Below, piece by piece: positions 24,706 to 33,795 of a stretch of 64,000 bases of DNA. The position numbers were made by a program, and so were the translations under genes. The notes under the pieces are model-generated. The model did no database searches and had not been told where the DNA came from. It saw only the letters and a list, made by a program, of their open reading frames with translations. How positions within the stretch are numbered: the first letter of the stretch is position 1; each line of letters starts with the position of its first letter. Source of the stretch: Frankia sp. AgB1.9 (GTDB taxonomy: Bacteria; Actinomycetota; Actinomycetes; Frankiales; Frankiaceae); assembly GCF_016786355.1 (NCBI RefSeq), contig NZ_JADWYX010000028.1, forward strand, positions 1-64,000. Direction: 5' to 3'.

Positions 24706-26061
24706 ATGGTCACGCAGGCGAGCGGCGCGGGCGAAGCGGCCCAGCGAACCGCGGAATCGACCACCGCGGCGACGCCCGAGGCACCCGACAAGAAGCCAGA
24801 GGACCGGGAGCGCAAGCCGGGCGGCACGATCACCGACGAGGGAATCGCCCGGCTGCGGGCCCGGATCGGGATTCCCGAGCCGCACACCGCCCCGCCGCAG
24901 TACCGCCGGCCGAACGTCGACGCCTTCCGCAACGTGGCCCGCTGCTACGGCGACGACAACCCGCTCTGGTGCGACGAGGACTACGCGGCCGCCTCCGTCT
25001 GGGGCGGGCCGATCGCGCCCCCGCCGCTCGTCGGCGGCGACACCCTCGTCGGCGAGGACGAGGTCACCAGCATCCCGGACCACCTGCGCGCCGTGATGAA
25101 GGGCGACCCGCTGCGCGGCGTGCACGCCTTCTACTCGGCGGCCTCCCGGGAGTGGTGGGCGCCGCTGCGGCCTGGGCTGCGGGTCTTTCGCCGCAACGCC
25201 CTGGTCGGCGTGCACGACAAGGCCAGCGAGTTCGCCGGCCGGGCCGTGCACGAGTGGGGCGGCCAGGTCTTCATGGACGAGAACGGCACGCCGCTGTCGG
25301 GCCAGTACCGCGACATGGTGCGCACCGAGCGGCGCAAGGCCAGGGAACGCGGGAAGTACGCGAAGATCGAGCCCGCGCGGTACACCGACGAGGAGATCGC
25401 CGAGATCGAGGCGGCCTACGACGCCGAGGTCGGGGCCCGCCGCGGCGGTGAGCCGCGGTACTGGGAGGACGTCCGGGTCGGCGACGAGGTCGGGCCGATG
25501 GTGAAGGGCCCACTGCGGGTCACCGACATGGTCTGCTGGCACGTCGGCATGGGCATGGGCCTCTACGGCGTCGCCCCGCTACGCCTCGCGCTCACCAACC
25601 GTCGCCGCATCCCGTCCTTCTACTACCGCGACGACCTGAACATCCCCGACGTCCTGCAGCGGGTGCACTGGGACCCGGAGCTCGCCCGCCGCGCCGGCAA
25701 CCCGACGACCTACGACTACGGCCGGATGCGCGAGACCTGGCTCATCCACCTGTGCACCGACTGGATGGGCGACGACGCCTGGCTGTGGAAGCTGTCCTGC
25801 CAGTTCCGCAAGTTCAACTACGTCGGCGACACCCAGTGGCTGCGCGCGACGGTGGTGAAGCACTACCTGGCGGACGGCGGCCGGCCGGCCGTCGACCTGG
25901 AGCTGTCCGCGACGAACCAGCGCGGCGAGCTCACGACGCCGGGCACCGCGACGATCCTGCTGCCCAGCCGGGAGCACGGCGCCGTCCGGCTGCCCGACCC
26001 GCCCGGCGGCACGGGCAGCCTTCAGAACACCCTCGACGCGATCGTCGAACAGTTCCGGTGA
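24706..26061 (+). CDS. Double-hotdog FAS1-like dehydratase
   Basis: A 451-aa protein with two hotdog-type regions. The N-terminal FAS1-like dehydratase part contains RPNVDAFRNVARCYGDDNPL and GPIAPPPLVGG. The C-terminal MaoC-like part begins GEPRYWEDVRVGDEVGPMVK. A first 70 residues are Ala/Glu/Lys-rich and probably disordered. It is a candidate (thio)ester hydratase, in the manner of mesaconyl-CoA hydratases. It lies 55 bases after the amidohydrolase and overlaps the next hydratase gene by 4 bases (GTGA), so translation is probably coupled. Confidence 0.88.
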   Translation: MVTQASGAGEAAQRTAESTTAATPEAPDKKPEDRERKPGGTITDEGIARLRARIGIPEPHTAPPQYRRPNVDAFRNVARCYGDDNPLWCDEDYAAASVWGGPIAPPPLVGGDTLVGEDEVTSIPDHLRAVMKGDPLRGVHAFYSAASREWWAPLRPGLRVFRRNALVGVHDKASEFAGRAVHEWGGQVFMDENGTPLSGQYRDMVRTERRKARERGKYAKIEPARYTDEEIAEIEAAYDAEVGARRGGEPRYWEDVRVGDEVGPMVKGPLRVTDMVCWHVGMGMGLYGVAPLRLALTNRRRIPSFYYRDDLNIPDVLQRVHWDPELARRAGNPTTYDYGRMRETWLIHLCTDWMGDDAWLWKLSCQFRKFNYVGDTQWLRATVVKHYLADGGRPAVDLELSATNQRGELTTPGTATILLPSREHGAVRLPDPPGGTGSLQNTLDAIVEQFR

Positions 26062-26903
26062 GCGACGACGACGCCCCCGAGCCGGCGGACCACGGCTGGG
26101 CGGAGAGGAGCGTTCCGGGGCTGGACGTCGTGCTCGACGGCTCCGTCCTGCGGCTCACGCTGGACCGGCCGACCAAGCGGAACGCGATCAACGACGTCAT
26201 GATGGCCGGCCTGATCGCGGCCGTGGAGCAGGCCGGGACGGACGAGGCTGTCCGGGTGATCGTGCTGCGCGGCGGCGGGGCGAACTTCTGCGGTGGGGCG
26301 GACATCGTGGCCCGCAACGCCGCCGGCGGGGTCAGGCCGCGGGCCGGCTCGATCCAGCGCCGCCTGCCCTACCAGGCACACCGGCTGATCCCGCTGATCT
26401 GCGAGACGCAGACCCCGGTGGTGTGCGCCGTCCAGGGTTGGACGACCGGCATCGGCCTCGCGCTGGCGGTCGCGGCCGACGTGACGATCGCGGCGAGCGA
26501 CACCCGGTTCTGGGCGCCGTTCAGCGAACGCGGCTTCACCCCGGACAGCGGGCTGACCTGGCTGCTGCCGCGCCGGATCGGTGAGGTGCGGGCCCGGCGG
26601 ATGCTGCTGCTCGGCGAGCGCGTCGACGCGGCGACCGCCGTCGACTGGGGACTCGTCCACGGCACGGCGGGCACCGACGAGTTCGAGGCGACGCTCGACG
26701 ACGTCGTCGGGCGGCTCGCCACCGGTCCGACCGTCGGTCTGGGCCTGACGAAATGGCTGCTGCACGCGGGGGCTTCGAACACCCTCGACGAGCACCTGCG
26801 CAACGAGGCGTTCGGCATGGAGCTCTCCAGCCGCAGCGAGGACTTCCGGGAGGGGCTGGCCGCGTTCGCGACCAAGCGCTCCCCAGACTTCCGGGGACGG
26901 TGA
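26058..26903 (+). CDS. Enoyl-CoA hydratase/isomerase family protein
   Basis: Crotonase-fold protein of 281 aa. The oxyanion hole is formed by NFCGGADIVAR and CAVQGWTTGIGLALAVAADV; SERGFTPDSGLTWLLPRRIG follows. The GTG at 26058 overlaps the stop of the preceding gene and fixes the start, although the frame is open further upstream. C-terminus LAAFATKRSPDFRGR. It is related to the enzyme at 19944 (similar WLLPR segment and FRG ending), suggesting a shared type of substrate. Confidence 0.9.
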   Translation: MSDDDAPEPADHGWAERSVPGLDVVLDGSVLRLTLDRPTKRNAINDVMMAGLIAAVEQAGTDEAVRVIVLRGGGANFCGGADIVARNAAGGVRPRAGSIQRRLPYQAHRLIPLICETQTPVVCAVQGWTTGIGLALAVAADVTIAASDTRFWAPFSERGFTPDSGLTWLLPRRIGEVRARRMLLLGERVDAATAVDWGLVHGTAGTDEFEATLDDVVGRLATGPTVGLGLTKWLLHAGASNTLDEHLRNEAFGMELSSRSEDFREGLAAFATKRSPDFRGR

Positions 26904-26908
26904 AGGTC

Positions 26909-28351
26909 ATGGCCATGGCACCTGGTACAGACCCGGCACCTGGCACTGAGCCGGCCGCTGGCACCGACACGGCGGACAGCGGGCCGGTCCCGAAGGGCGC
27001 GTCCGACGCCCGCGGACCGGTCGGGCCGGACGGGCGGCTGCTGCTCGCCGCGGACGCGTCCCCCGACCAGGCCCGCGCCCTCGTCACGGCCTGGGTCGAG
27101 GCGAACGTGCCGACGGCCTGGCGCGCGGCGGCGGCCGGTGGGCGGGCCGCGATCCGCAAGGCGCGCAGCCGGGCGGACTACGAGCGCTGGTACCCGGTAT
27201 TCGGCGTCTCCGGCCTGGTCGCGGCCCGGTGGGCGCCCGAGTTCGGCGGGCTCGGCCTCTCGGCCGAGGCCGCGAAGGCCGCCGACGAGGTGCTGCGCCC
27301 CTACAACCTGGGCCGGCTGAACCCGCTGGGCCTCGCCAACGCCGCCGCGGCGCTGTTCGCGCACGGGACCGAGGAACAGAAGCGCCGCTTCCTGCCGCCG
27401 ATCGTGCGCAACGAGGAGGTCTGGTGCCAGCTGTTCTCCGAGCCCGGCGCCGGCTCCGACCTCGCCTCCCTGTCGACCAGGGCGGTCCGCGAGGGTGACA
27501 ACTGGATCCTCACCGGCCAGAAGGTCTGGACAACCTGGGGCTTCCTGGCCGACTACGGCGTCGTGCTGGCTCGTACCGACCCGGACGTGCCCAAGCGCAA
27601 CGGCCTGACCTACTTCCTGCTCGACATGCGCCAGCCGGGCGTCGAGGTGCGCTCGCTGCGGCACATCACCGGCGAGGTCGACTTCTGCGAGGTCTTCCTC
27701 GACGAGGCCGTCGTCCCGGACAGCCAGCGCCTCGGCGCGGTCGGCGACGGCTGGCGCGTCGGCGGGTCGACCCTGTCCGGCGAGCGGCAGATGGTCTCCG
27801 GCTCCGGCTCTGGCGGGGTCGACCGGATCGGCGGCTCGGGCGCGCTGCACCTGGTGAAGCTCGCCAAGGACACCAGCGCGACCGGCCGGCCGGGAGGCTG
27901 GGCCGAGCCGACGGTCCGCCAGGAGATCGCCAAACTCTACAGCGAGGAGCGGATCCGGGGCTGGACCAACGAGCGAATCCGCGCGCGGCTCGCCGCCGGG
28001 CTCGCGCCGGGCCCGGAGAGCTCGATCGGCAAGGTCCACCAGGGTGACCTCAACCAGCGGACCCAGGCGCTGGCCGCGGACCTGCTCGGAGCCCACGGCG
28101 CGGCCTGGGAGTCGGACCTGCTGCCCGCCACCGTGCACCTGGGCGCGGACGGCGCACCGCTCGACCCGGCCGAGGTCTACGCCGACTCGCTGCCCCACGA
28201 GGTCAGGGGCATGCTGCGCAGCCGGGCGAACACGATCGAGGGCGGGACGTCCGAGGTGAACAAGAACATCCTCGCCGAGCGGGTACTGGGCCTGCCGCGC
28301 GAGCCCGACCCGCACCGAGGCAAGCCCTGGAAGGACGTCCCCCGCAGCTGA
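26909..28351 (+). CDS. Acyl-CoA dehydrogenase, long form
   Basis: A 480-aa acyl-CoA dehydrogenase with an N-terminal Ala/Pro/Thr-rich extension of about 45 residues. The catalytic core shows CQLFSEPGAGSDLASLST, GQKVWTTWGFLADYGVVLAR, NGLTYFLLDMRQPGVEVRSL and the C-terminal IEGGTSEVNKNILAERVLGL. The start is uncertain among GTG 26900 (overlapping the previous stop), ATG 26909 and ATG 26915, the last spaced best from GAAGG. Unlike the other dehydrogenases here it has no truncated partner next to it, so it may be homomeric. It lies inside the plus operon. Confidence 0.9.
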   Translation: MAMAPGTDPAPGTEPAAGTDTADSGPVPKGASDARGPVGPDGRLLLAADASPDQARALVTAWVEANVPTAWRAAAAGGRAAIRKARSRADYERWYPVFGVSGLVAARWAPEFGGLGLSAEAAKAADEVLRPYNLGRLNPLGLANAAAALFAHGTEEQKRRFLPPIVRNEEVWCQLFSEPGAGSDLASLSTRAVREGDNWILTGQKVWTTWGFLADYGVVLARTDPDVPKRNGLTYFLLDMRQPGVEVRSLRHITGEVDFCEVFLDEAVVPDSQRLGAVGDGWRVGGSTLSGERQMVSGSGSGGVDRIGGSGALHLVKLAKDTSATGRPGGWAEPTVRQEIAKLYSEERIRGWTNERIRARLAAGLAPGPESSIGKVHQGDLNQRTQALAADLLGAHGAAWESDLLPATVHLGADGAPLDPAEVYADSLPHEVRGMLRSRANTIEGGTSEVNKNILAERVLGLPREPDPHRGKPWKDVPRS

Positions 28352-28378
28352 CCGGCCGGATCCCGCCGCGTCGCAGCG

Positions 28379-28423
28379 CCCGACCGGAGTGAACCCGACC
28401 GGCGTGCACCCGACCGGCCTGGG
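28379..28423. repeat. 3 x 15-bp tandem repeat in intergenic gap
   Basis: Units CCCGACCGGAGTGAA, CCCGACCGGCGTGCA and CCCGACCGGCCTGGG in the 111-base gap between the long acyl-CoA dehydrogenase and the next enoyl-CoA hydratase. No function is evident. Confidence 0.7.
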
Positions 28424-28462
28424 CCAGCCGGAACTGGCCCACGGAGCAACGGAGTCGAGGAA

Positions 28463-29335
28463 ATGCCCGAGGAGTACCAGACCCTGCGCGTGTCCACGGA
28501 CGGGCCGGTCGGCTGGCTGGAGCTGAACCGGCCCAAGGCAGGCAACGCGATGGACGGCGCGATGTTCGAGGAGCTACCGCGCGCGTGGGCCCAGCTCGAC
28601 GCCGACCCGTCCGTGCGCGTCATCGTCAACGTCGCCGCCGGCCGGGACTTCTGCACCGGCCTCGACGTCGTCCAGCTCAACCGGGACCCGGCGGCGCTGC
28701 GCACGCAGTCCCGGCGGACCAAGCGGTCCGAGCTCCAGATCACCGCGTGGCACTGCGGAGTCGTCAAGCCGGTGATCGCCGCGATCCAGGGCCGGGTCGT
28801 CGGCGGCGGGCTGCACTTCGTCGCCGACGCCGACATCGTCCTCGCGGCCGCGGACACCCGGTTCATCGACACGCACGTCTCGGTCGGGCAGGTGACGGCG
28901 TTCGAGGGGATCGCGCTGACCCGCAAGCTCGCGGCCGAGACGGTCATGCGCCTGGCCCTCGCCGGCCGCCACGAGGCGCTGGGCGCCGACCGCGCCTACC
29001 AGCTGGGAATGGTGAGCGAGGTCGTGGACCCGCCCGAGGAGCTTCGGGCCCGGGCCGGCGAGCTGGCGGCGAAGATCGCCCGCAACTCGCCGTCCGCGAT
29101 GGCCGCGACCAAGCGCGCGCTCTACCGGGCGCTGGAGGACGGCCTGACCACGGCCTGCACGGCGGCCGCGGCCGATCTCGTCGACCTCTGGGGCCACCCC
29201 GACCAGATCGAGGGCCCGGCGGCGTTCGTCGAGCGGCGCCCGGCCCGCTGGGCGCCGCTCGACCGCGAGCCGGAGCACGCCAAGGTGCTCGCCTCCCGGC
29301 ACCCGAACCAGGCGGCCACCCGGCCCGGCGCCTGA
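28463..29335 (+). CDS. Enoyl-CoA hydratase/isomerase, tandem paralogue 1
   Basis: Crotonase-fold protein of 290 aa. Landmarks are WLELNRPKAGNAMDG, RDFCTGLDVVQLNR, QGRVVGGGLHFVADADIV and HVSVGQVTAFEG. The C-terminal WGHPDQIEGPAAFVERRPAR is shared almost exactly with the next gene, so the two are tandem duplicates. GAGGAA precedes the ATG. A role as hydratase, isomerase or ring-cleaving crotonase cannot be decided from the sequence. Confidence 0.9.
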   Translation: MPEEYQTLRVSTDGPVGWLELNRPKAGNAMDGAMFEELPRAWAQLDADPSVRVIVNVAAGRDFCTGLDVVQLNRDPAALRTQSRRTKRSELQITAWHCGVVKPVIAAIQGRVVGGGLHFVADADIVLAAADTRFIDTHVSVGQVTAFEGIALTRKLAAETVMRLALAGRHEALGADRAYQLGMVSEVVDPPEELRARAGELAAKIARNSPSAMAATKRALYRALEDGLTTACTAAAADLVDLWGHPDQIEGPAAFVERRPARWAPLDREPEHAKVLASRHPNQAATRPGA

Positions 29336-29373
29336 CGCCGGCCCCATCTTCGGAGTACAGGAGCGTGACGGAC

Positions 29374-30345
29374 ATGAGCGTGACGGATTCGCGCGCCGCG
29401 GGGCCCCGGCCCGGCGCCCCGGGGACACCGGCGAGCGCGGCCGACTTCGACCACGTCTACCCGGGCTACGAGACGCTGCTCGTCGCCCGGCGCGGCCACC
29501 TCGGCTGGCTGATCTTCAACCGGCCCAAGCAGCTCAACGCGATGAACAACCGGATGCGCGACGAGCTGGCCAAGGCCTGGCTGGAGCTCGACGGCGACCC
29601 GGAGGTCAGGGTCATCGTGCACACCGGGGAGGGCCGGGCCTTCCAGACCGGCGTCGACGTCGCCGAGATCGCCACCGACGGCCTGGGCATGGAGCGCTAC
29701 CGGGGCGAGGCCGAGGTCTTCGACCTGCACTTCACGGCCTGGCACCAGCGGGTGGAGAAGCCGGTGATCGCCGCCGTCAACGGGCTGTGCGGCGGCGGCG
29801 GGTTCCACTTCGTCGCGGACGCGGACATCGTCATCGCCGCGTCCGACGCGAAGTTCTTCGACCCGCACGTGTCGGTCGGCCAGGTGGTGTCGTTCGAGCT
29901 GATGGCGCTGCTGCGCAAGATGCCGTTCGAGCCCGTGATGCGGATGGCGCTCGTCGGGGCGCACGAGCGGATGCCGGCGTCGCGGGCCTACGAGCTGGGC
30001 ATGGTCAGCGAGGTGGTCGAGGATCCGGCCCGGCTGCGCGAGCGGGCCACCGAGATCGCCGAGCTGGTCGCTCGCAACTCGCCCATCGCGATGCGCGCGA
30101 CCAAGCGCGCGCTGTGGGGCGCATTGGAGGACGGGCTGACCGCCGCGTGCAAGGCGGGCGCCGCGCACCTCGTCTCGGTTTGGGGCCACCCCGACCAGCT
30201 CGAAGGACCGGCCGCCTTCGTCGAGAAGCGGCCCGCGCGGTGGGCCGAGCTCGAATCCGACCCCAAGCCGGCCACCGCCGTCGCCGCGGCGAGGCGAGCC
30301 GACGAGACGGCCGTCGCGCCCGAGACCGAGACGGGCCAGGCATGA
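29374..30345 (+). CDS. Enoyl-CoA hydratase/isomerase, tandem paralogue 2
   Basis: Crotonase-fold protein of 323 aa, clearly paralogous to the preceding gene (WLIFNRPKQLNAMNN, NGLCGGGGFHFVADADIV, HVSVGQVVSFEL, WGHPDQLEGPAAFVEKRPAR). It has an N-terminal extension of about 35 residues and a C-terminal Ala/Glu-rich tail. FQTGVDVAEI replaces the F-C-T-G-L-D of its neighbour. ATG 29374 is used with GGAG 10 bases upstream; GAGCGTGACGGA is directly repeated at the start. The stop overlaps the ligase start (ATGA). The pair may form a heteromer or serve successive substrates. Confidence 0.9.
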   Translation: MSVTDSRAAGPRPGAPGTPASAADFDHVYPGYETLLVARRGHLGWLIFNRPKQLNAMNNRMRDELAKAWLELDGDPEVRVIVHTGEGRAFQTGVDVAEIATDGLGMERYRGEAEVFDLHFTAWHQRVEKPVIAAVNGLCGGGGFHFVADADIVIAASDAKFFDPHVSVGQVVSFELMALLRKMPFEPVMRMALVGAHERMPASRAYELGMVSEVVEDPARLRERATEIAELVARNSPIAMRATKRALWGALEDGLTAACKAGAAHLVSVWGHPDQLEGPAAFVEKRPARWAELESDPKPATAVAAARRADETAVAPETETGQA

Positions 30346-31874
30346 GACTCGTCGACCTGTTGGAACCGCGCGACGACGACGAGACGACGCCCGCCGTCTT
30401 CGTCGAGGACCGGGCGGTCACCCGGGCGGCGCTGCGTCGCGGCGCCGAGGCGCTCGCGGCCGAGCTGCGCGCGGCCGGGGTGCGTCCCGGCCATCCGGTG
30501 GCGGTGATGCTGCCGGGTGGGCCCGAGGTCGTCGCGGCGATGTTCGGCGTGTGGACGGCCGAGGCGGTCTACGTGCCGCTCAACCCGCGCACCTCGGACG
30601 CCGAGATCGCCTACCTCGTCGAGGCGGTCCGCCCTGCCGCCGTCGTGACGCTGCCCGAGTGGGCCGGCCGGCACACCGGCGGCGCGTTGCCGGTGGTCGT
30701 CGCGACGAGCGCCCCGGACGCGGCCGAGCTGAGCTGGACCCCGGCGGAGCCGGGACGCGTCACGCCGCCGGACGTGCCGGCGCACGATCTCGACACCGCG
30801 CTCGTGCAGTTCACCTCCGGCACGACCGGGCGGCCGAAGCCGGTGCTGCTGCGGCACTCGGGCTACCTGGCGCTGCTGGAGCCGGTGCTGGCCAAGCTCG
30901 TCGGCGACAAGGCGAAGGACTCCCTCGCGGCGCGCCGGGCGCCGATGCCGAACCTCATCCCCACCTCCATGGCGCTGTCCGCCGGGATCTACAACGTGCT
31001 GTTCGCGTTCCGGGTCGGCGCCCCGGCCGTGATCATGCCGGCCTTCACCACGGCCGCGTTCGCCGCCGCCGTCGCGCGCCACCAGATCCGGTCGACGGTG
31101 CTACCGCCGCCGGCGATGAACATGCTGACCGACGACCCCTCGATCACGTCGCTCGCGCCGCTGCGGATCGTCCGGGGCATCACGGCACCGCTGTCGCCGC
31201 TGCGGGCCCGGATGTTCAAGGACAAGTTCGGCGTCACGGTGCTCAACTGCTACGGCCAGACCGAGATCGGCGGGGAGATCGTCGGCTGGAACGCGGCCGA
31301 CGCCCGGGCGTTCGGCGACACCAAACTCGGCTCGATCGGCCGGCCGCACGCGGGGGTGACACCGCGGATCGTCGGGCCGGACGGGTCGGACGTCGAGGCC
31401 GGTGGCCAGGGCGAGCTGTACGTGCGCACGCCCGCGGTCTCGGCCGGTTACGCCGACGGCCAGGCCCTCGGTGACCGGCTCACCCCGGACGGCTGGTTCC
31501 GCACCGGAGACATCGCCCGGATCGACGTCGACGGCTTCCTCTGGATCGAGGGCCGGGTCTCCGACATGATCAACCGGGGTGGGCTGAAGGTCTTCCCCGG
31601 CGAGGTCGAGGAGGTCATCCGGCTCTCCCCCGAGATCGCGGACGCGGCCGTCGTCGCCGTGCCGGACGACCGGCTCGGCGAGGTCCCGTGGGCGTTCGTC
31701 GTCCTGCGCCCGGGAGCGGCGTTCGACCCGGCGGCGCTGGTGGCGGCCGCCAGGGAACGGCTCGTGCCCTACAAGGTTCCGGCCCGGTTCGTCCAGCTCG
31801 ACGAACTGCCCCGCACCGAGGTCGGAAAGGTTCGCGCGGCCGACCTGGTCCAGATCGCCAAGGAACACGTCTGA
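30342..31874 (+). CDS. Acyl-CoA ligase (AMP-binding)
   Basis: A 510-aa class I adenylate-forming enzyme. P-loop FTSGTTGRPKP (note Pro after K in place of the usual Gly), LNCYGQTEIGGE, hinge FRTGDIARIDVDGFLWIEGR, SDMINRGGLKVFPGEVEE and the C-terminal Lys in PRTEVGKVRAADL. It overlaps the upstream hydratase by 4 bases and is the last gene of the operon that starts with the amidohydrolase. It likely activates the acid imported or produced by this pathway. Confidence 0.92.
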   Translation: MRLVDLLEPRDDDETTPAVFVEDRAVTRAALRRGAEALAAELRAAGVRPGHPVAVMLPGGPEVVAAMFGVWTAEAVYVPLNPRTSDAEIAYLVEAVRPAAVVTLPEWAGRHTGGALPVVVATSAPDAAELSWTPAEPGRVTPPDVPAHDLDTALVQFTSGTTGRPKPVLLRHSGYLALLEPVLAKLVGDKAKDSLAARRAPMPNLIPTSMALSAGIYNVLFAFRVGAPAVIMPAFTTAAFAAAVARHQIRSTVLPPPAMNMLTDDPSITSLAPLRIVRGITAPLSPLRARMFKDKFGVTVLNCYGQTEIGGEIVGWNAADARAFGDTKLGSIGRPHAGVTPRIVGPDGSDVEAGGQGELYVRTPAVSAGYADGQALGDRLTPDGWFRTGDIARIDVDGFLWIEGRVSDMINRGGLKVFPGEVEEVIRLSPEIADAAVVAVPDDRLGEVPWAFVVLRPGAAFDPAALVAAARERLVPYKVPARFVQLDELPRTEVGKVRAADLVQIAKEHV

Positions 31875-31904
31875 GACGTCCGTTTCCACTACTCTGCCGG
31901 ACCT

Positions 31905-33638
31905 GTGACCAGTGACGGCGCTGGGGCGCCAGCAGGCCCGAACCACACGACGACCGACCGCGGGGCGGTCTCGAATACCAGCGGGGGGACCGGCCCGCAT
32001 CGGCGCTCGCTCCTGTTGGGTGGGCTGGGGCTCGGAGCCACCGCGCTGGCCGTGGCGGCGTGCGGCGGCTCCGGCGACGCCGCCCCGCCAGCGGCACCCG
32101 GCCTGCGCGCGGCGACGCCCGTTCCCGGGGTGGCGGACGGGGTGTTCGGGCTCGGCGTGGCGAGCGGCGACCCGCTGCCCGATGGTGTGATCCTCTGGAC
32201 CCGCCTCGCGCCGAAGCCCACCGCCGGTGGCGGGATGCCGGCCCGTGACGTCCCCGTCGACTGGCAGGTCGCCACCGACGCGGGCTTCCGCTCGGTGGTG
32301 CGTGCCGGCACGGCGACCGCGCAGCCGGCGTTCGCGCATTCGGTCCACGTCGACGTCCGCGGCCTGCAGCCAGGGCGCGACTACTACTACCGCTTCCGCG
32401 CCGGCACGGTGCTGAGCCCGGTCGGCCGCACCCGGACGGCGGCGGCGCCGGGAGCCGGCCCGGATGCGGCCGGCGGGTCGCTGGCGTTCGCGCTCGTGTC
32501 CTGCCAGGACTTCCAGAACGGCTACTGGCCCGCGTTCGACGCGATCGCCGCGGACCGGCCGGACCTCGTCGTGCACGTCGGCGACTACATCTACGAGTAC
32601 GACCCGGACAGCAAGTTCCCGGACCGCCGACACACCACCCCGCAGACCCCCGGCCTCGACCAGCTCCAGACCCTGGCCGACTACCGGAACCGCTACGGCC
32701 AGTACAAGGCCGACCCGGCGCTGCAGGCCGCCCACCTGGCCGCGCCCTGGGTCGTGACCTGGGACGACCACGAGGTCGAGAACAACTACGCGAACCTCGT
32801 CGACGAGCCGGGCGACACCGGAGCAAAGCACCAGGACCCCGCGACGTTCGCCCGCCAGCGCGCCGCCGCCTATCAGGCCTACTACGAGCACATGCCGATC
32901 CGCGCCACGCTGCACCCGGGCTCCCCCGACCTGCAGATCTACCGTCGGCTCACGTTCGGCAGCCTGGCGACGCTCAATGTCATGGACACCCGGCAGTACC
33001 GCACCCCCGCGCCAGGCAGCATCGCGACCGCCATCGGCCCCGCCACCCTGGGCGCGGCCAACACCACCGGCACGATGGCCGGCGCCACCCAGGAACGGTG
33101 GCTGCAGGAGGGGCTGACCGCCTCCCGCACCCGCTGGAACCTCATCGCGCAGCAGACGATGATGGCCCAGCTCGACGGCCAGCTGCCGCCCGGAAGCGGC
33201 CAGACGCTGACGAACCTCGACCAGAACGACGGCTACCGCCCCTACCGCGCCCGGGTCCTGGCCGGCGTGCGCGACAGCAAGGCGCTCAACCCGATCGTCC
33301 TGTCCGGGGACCTGCACTGCGCCTGGGTGAACGACCTGCGGGTCGACTTCGACCGGCCCGAGACGCCGGTCGTCGCGACCGAGTTCGTCTGCACCTCGGT
33401 CAGCTCGGCGTTCTTCCTGGTCAGCGACGACTTCGTCCGCCAGAACAACACCCGTCTCAACCCGCACGTCCGCTACTTCCGCGGTGACCGGCGCGGCTAC
33501 ACCCGTTTCCAGGTGACGCCGACGGAGTGCCGCGCCGACCTGAGGATCGTCGCCGACATCTCGCAACGCCACTCCCCCGTCAGCACCGACACCTCCTGGG
33601 TCATCGAGGACGGCCACCCCGGCGCCAGACCCGCCTGA
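31905..33638 (+). CDS. phoD: PhoD-like alkaline phosphatase, Tat lipoprotein
   Basis: Exported phosphodiesterase or phosphatase of 577 aa. The N-terminal signal has twin Arg (HRRSLLLGGLGLGATALAVA) directly before a Cys (AAC), indicating a Tat-exported lipoprotein. The N-terminal PhoD domain (GVASGDPLPDGVILWTRL) is followed by the metallophosphatase core with FALVSCQDFQNGYW, VVHVGDYIYEYD, TWDDHEVENNY and LSGDLHCAW, giving the Fe/Ca ligands. GTG at 31905, 30 bases after the ligase stop. It has no obvious tie to the CoA genes; phosphate acquisition is the usual role. Confidence 0.93.
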   Translation: MTSDGAGAPAGPNHTTTDRGAVSNTSGGTGPHRRSLLLGGLGLGATALAVAACGGSGDAAPPAAPGLRAATPVPGVADGVFGLGVASGDPLPDGVILWTRLAPKPTAGGGMPARDVPVDWQVATDAGFRSVVRAGTATAQPAFAHSVHVDVRGLQPGRDYYYRFRAGTVLSPVGRTRTAAAPGAGPDAAGGSLAFALVSCQDFQNGYWPAFDAIAADRPDLVVHVGDYIYEYDPDSKFPDRRHTTPQTPGLDQLQTLADYRNRYGQYKADPALQAAHLAAPWVVTWDDHEVENNYANLVDEPGDTGAKHQDPATFARQRAAAYQAYYEHMPIRATLHPGSPDLQIYRRLTFGSLATLNVMDTRQYRTPAPGSIATAIGPATLGAANTTGTMAGATQERWLQEGLTASRTRWNLIAQQTMMAQLDGQLPPGSGQTLTNLDQNDGYRPYRARVLAGVRDSKALNPIVLSGDLHCAWVNDLRVDFDRPETPVVATEFVCTSVSSAFFLVSDDFVRQNNTRLNPHVRYFRGDRRGYTRFQVTPTECRADLRIVADISQRHSPVSTDTSWVIEDGHPGARPA

Positions 33639-33647
33639 TCCTCCTCT

Positions 33648-33683
33648 TCACCCGCGAAGTCACCGTCACCCGCGAAGTCACCT
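33648..33683. repeat. 2 x 18-bp tandem repeat after phoD
   Basis: Two units, TCACCCGCGAAGTCACCG and TCACCCGCGAAGTCACCT, beginning 10 bases after the phoD stop. The position resembles the 17-bp repeats at other gene ends. Confidence 0.75.
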
Positions 33684-33759
33684 CGCGAACCCACGGTCGC
33701 CGCCCGGCCCACGCCGGCGCAGCTCAACCGGTGTACACGGCCGCCCTCGTCGCCATATA

Positions 33760-33774
33760 TTCAACTCAGTTCAA
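33760..33774. promoter_or_regulatory. TTnnACTnAGTnnAA operator, DapB-like gene
   Basis: TTCAACTCAGTTCAA, overlapping a TATATT -10 candidate (33756-33761) and 22 bases before the GTG start at 33796. One of seven such 15-bp palindromes in the window. Confidence 0.65.
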
Positions 33775-33795
33775 AAACTGGGCGAGGAGGCAACC

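Noticed and set aside
31101-33617. 838-aa ORF on the minus strand opposite phoD and the acyl-CoA ligase
   Set aside because: Arg/Ala/Gly-rich shadow frame of high-GC coding DNA; the plus-strand genes show clear catalytic motifs and the minus frame shows none.
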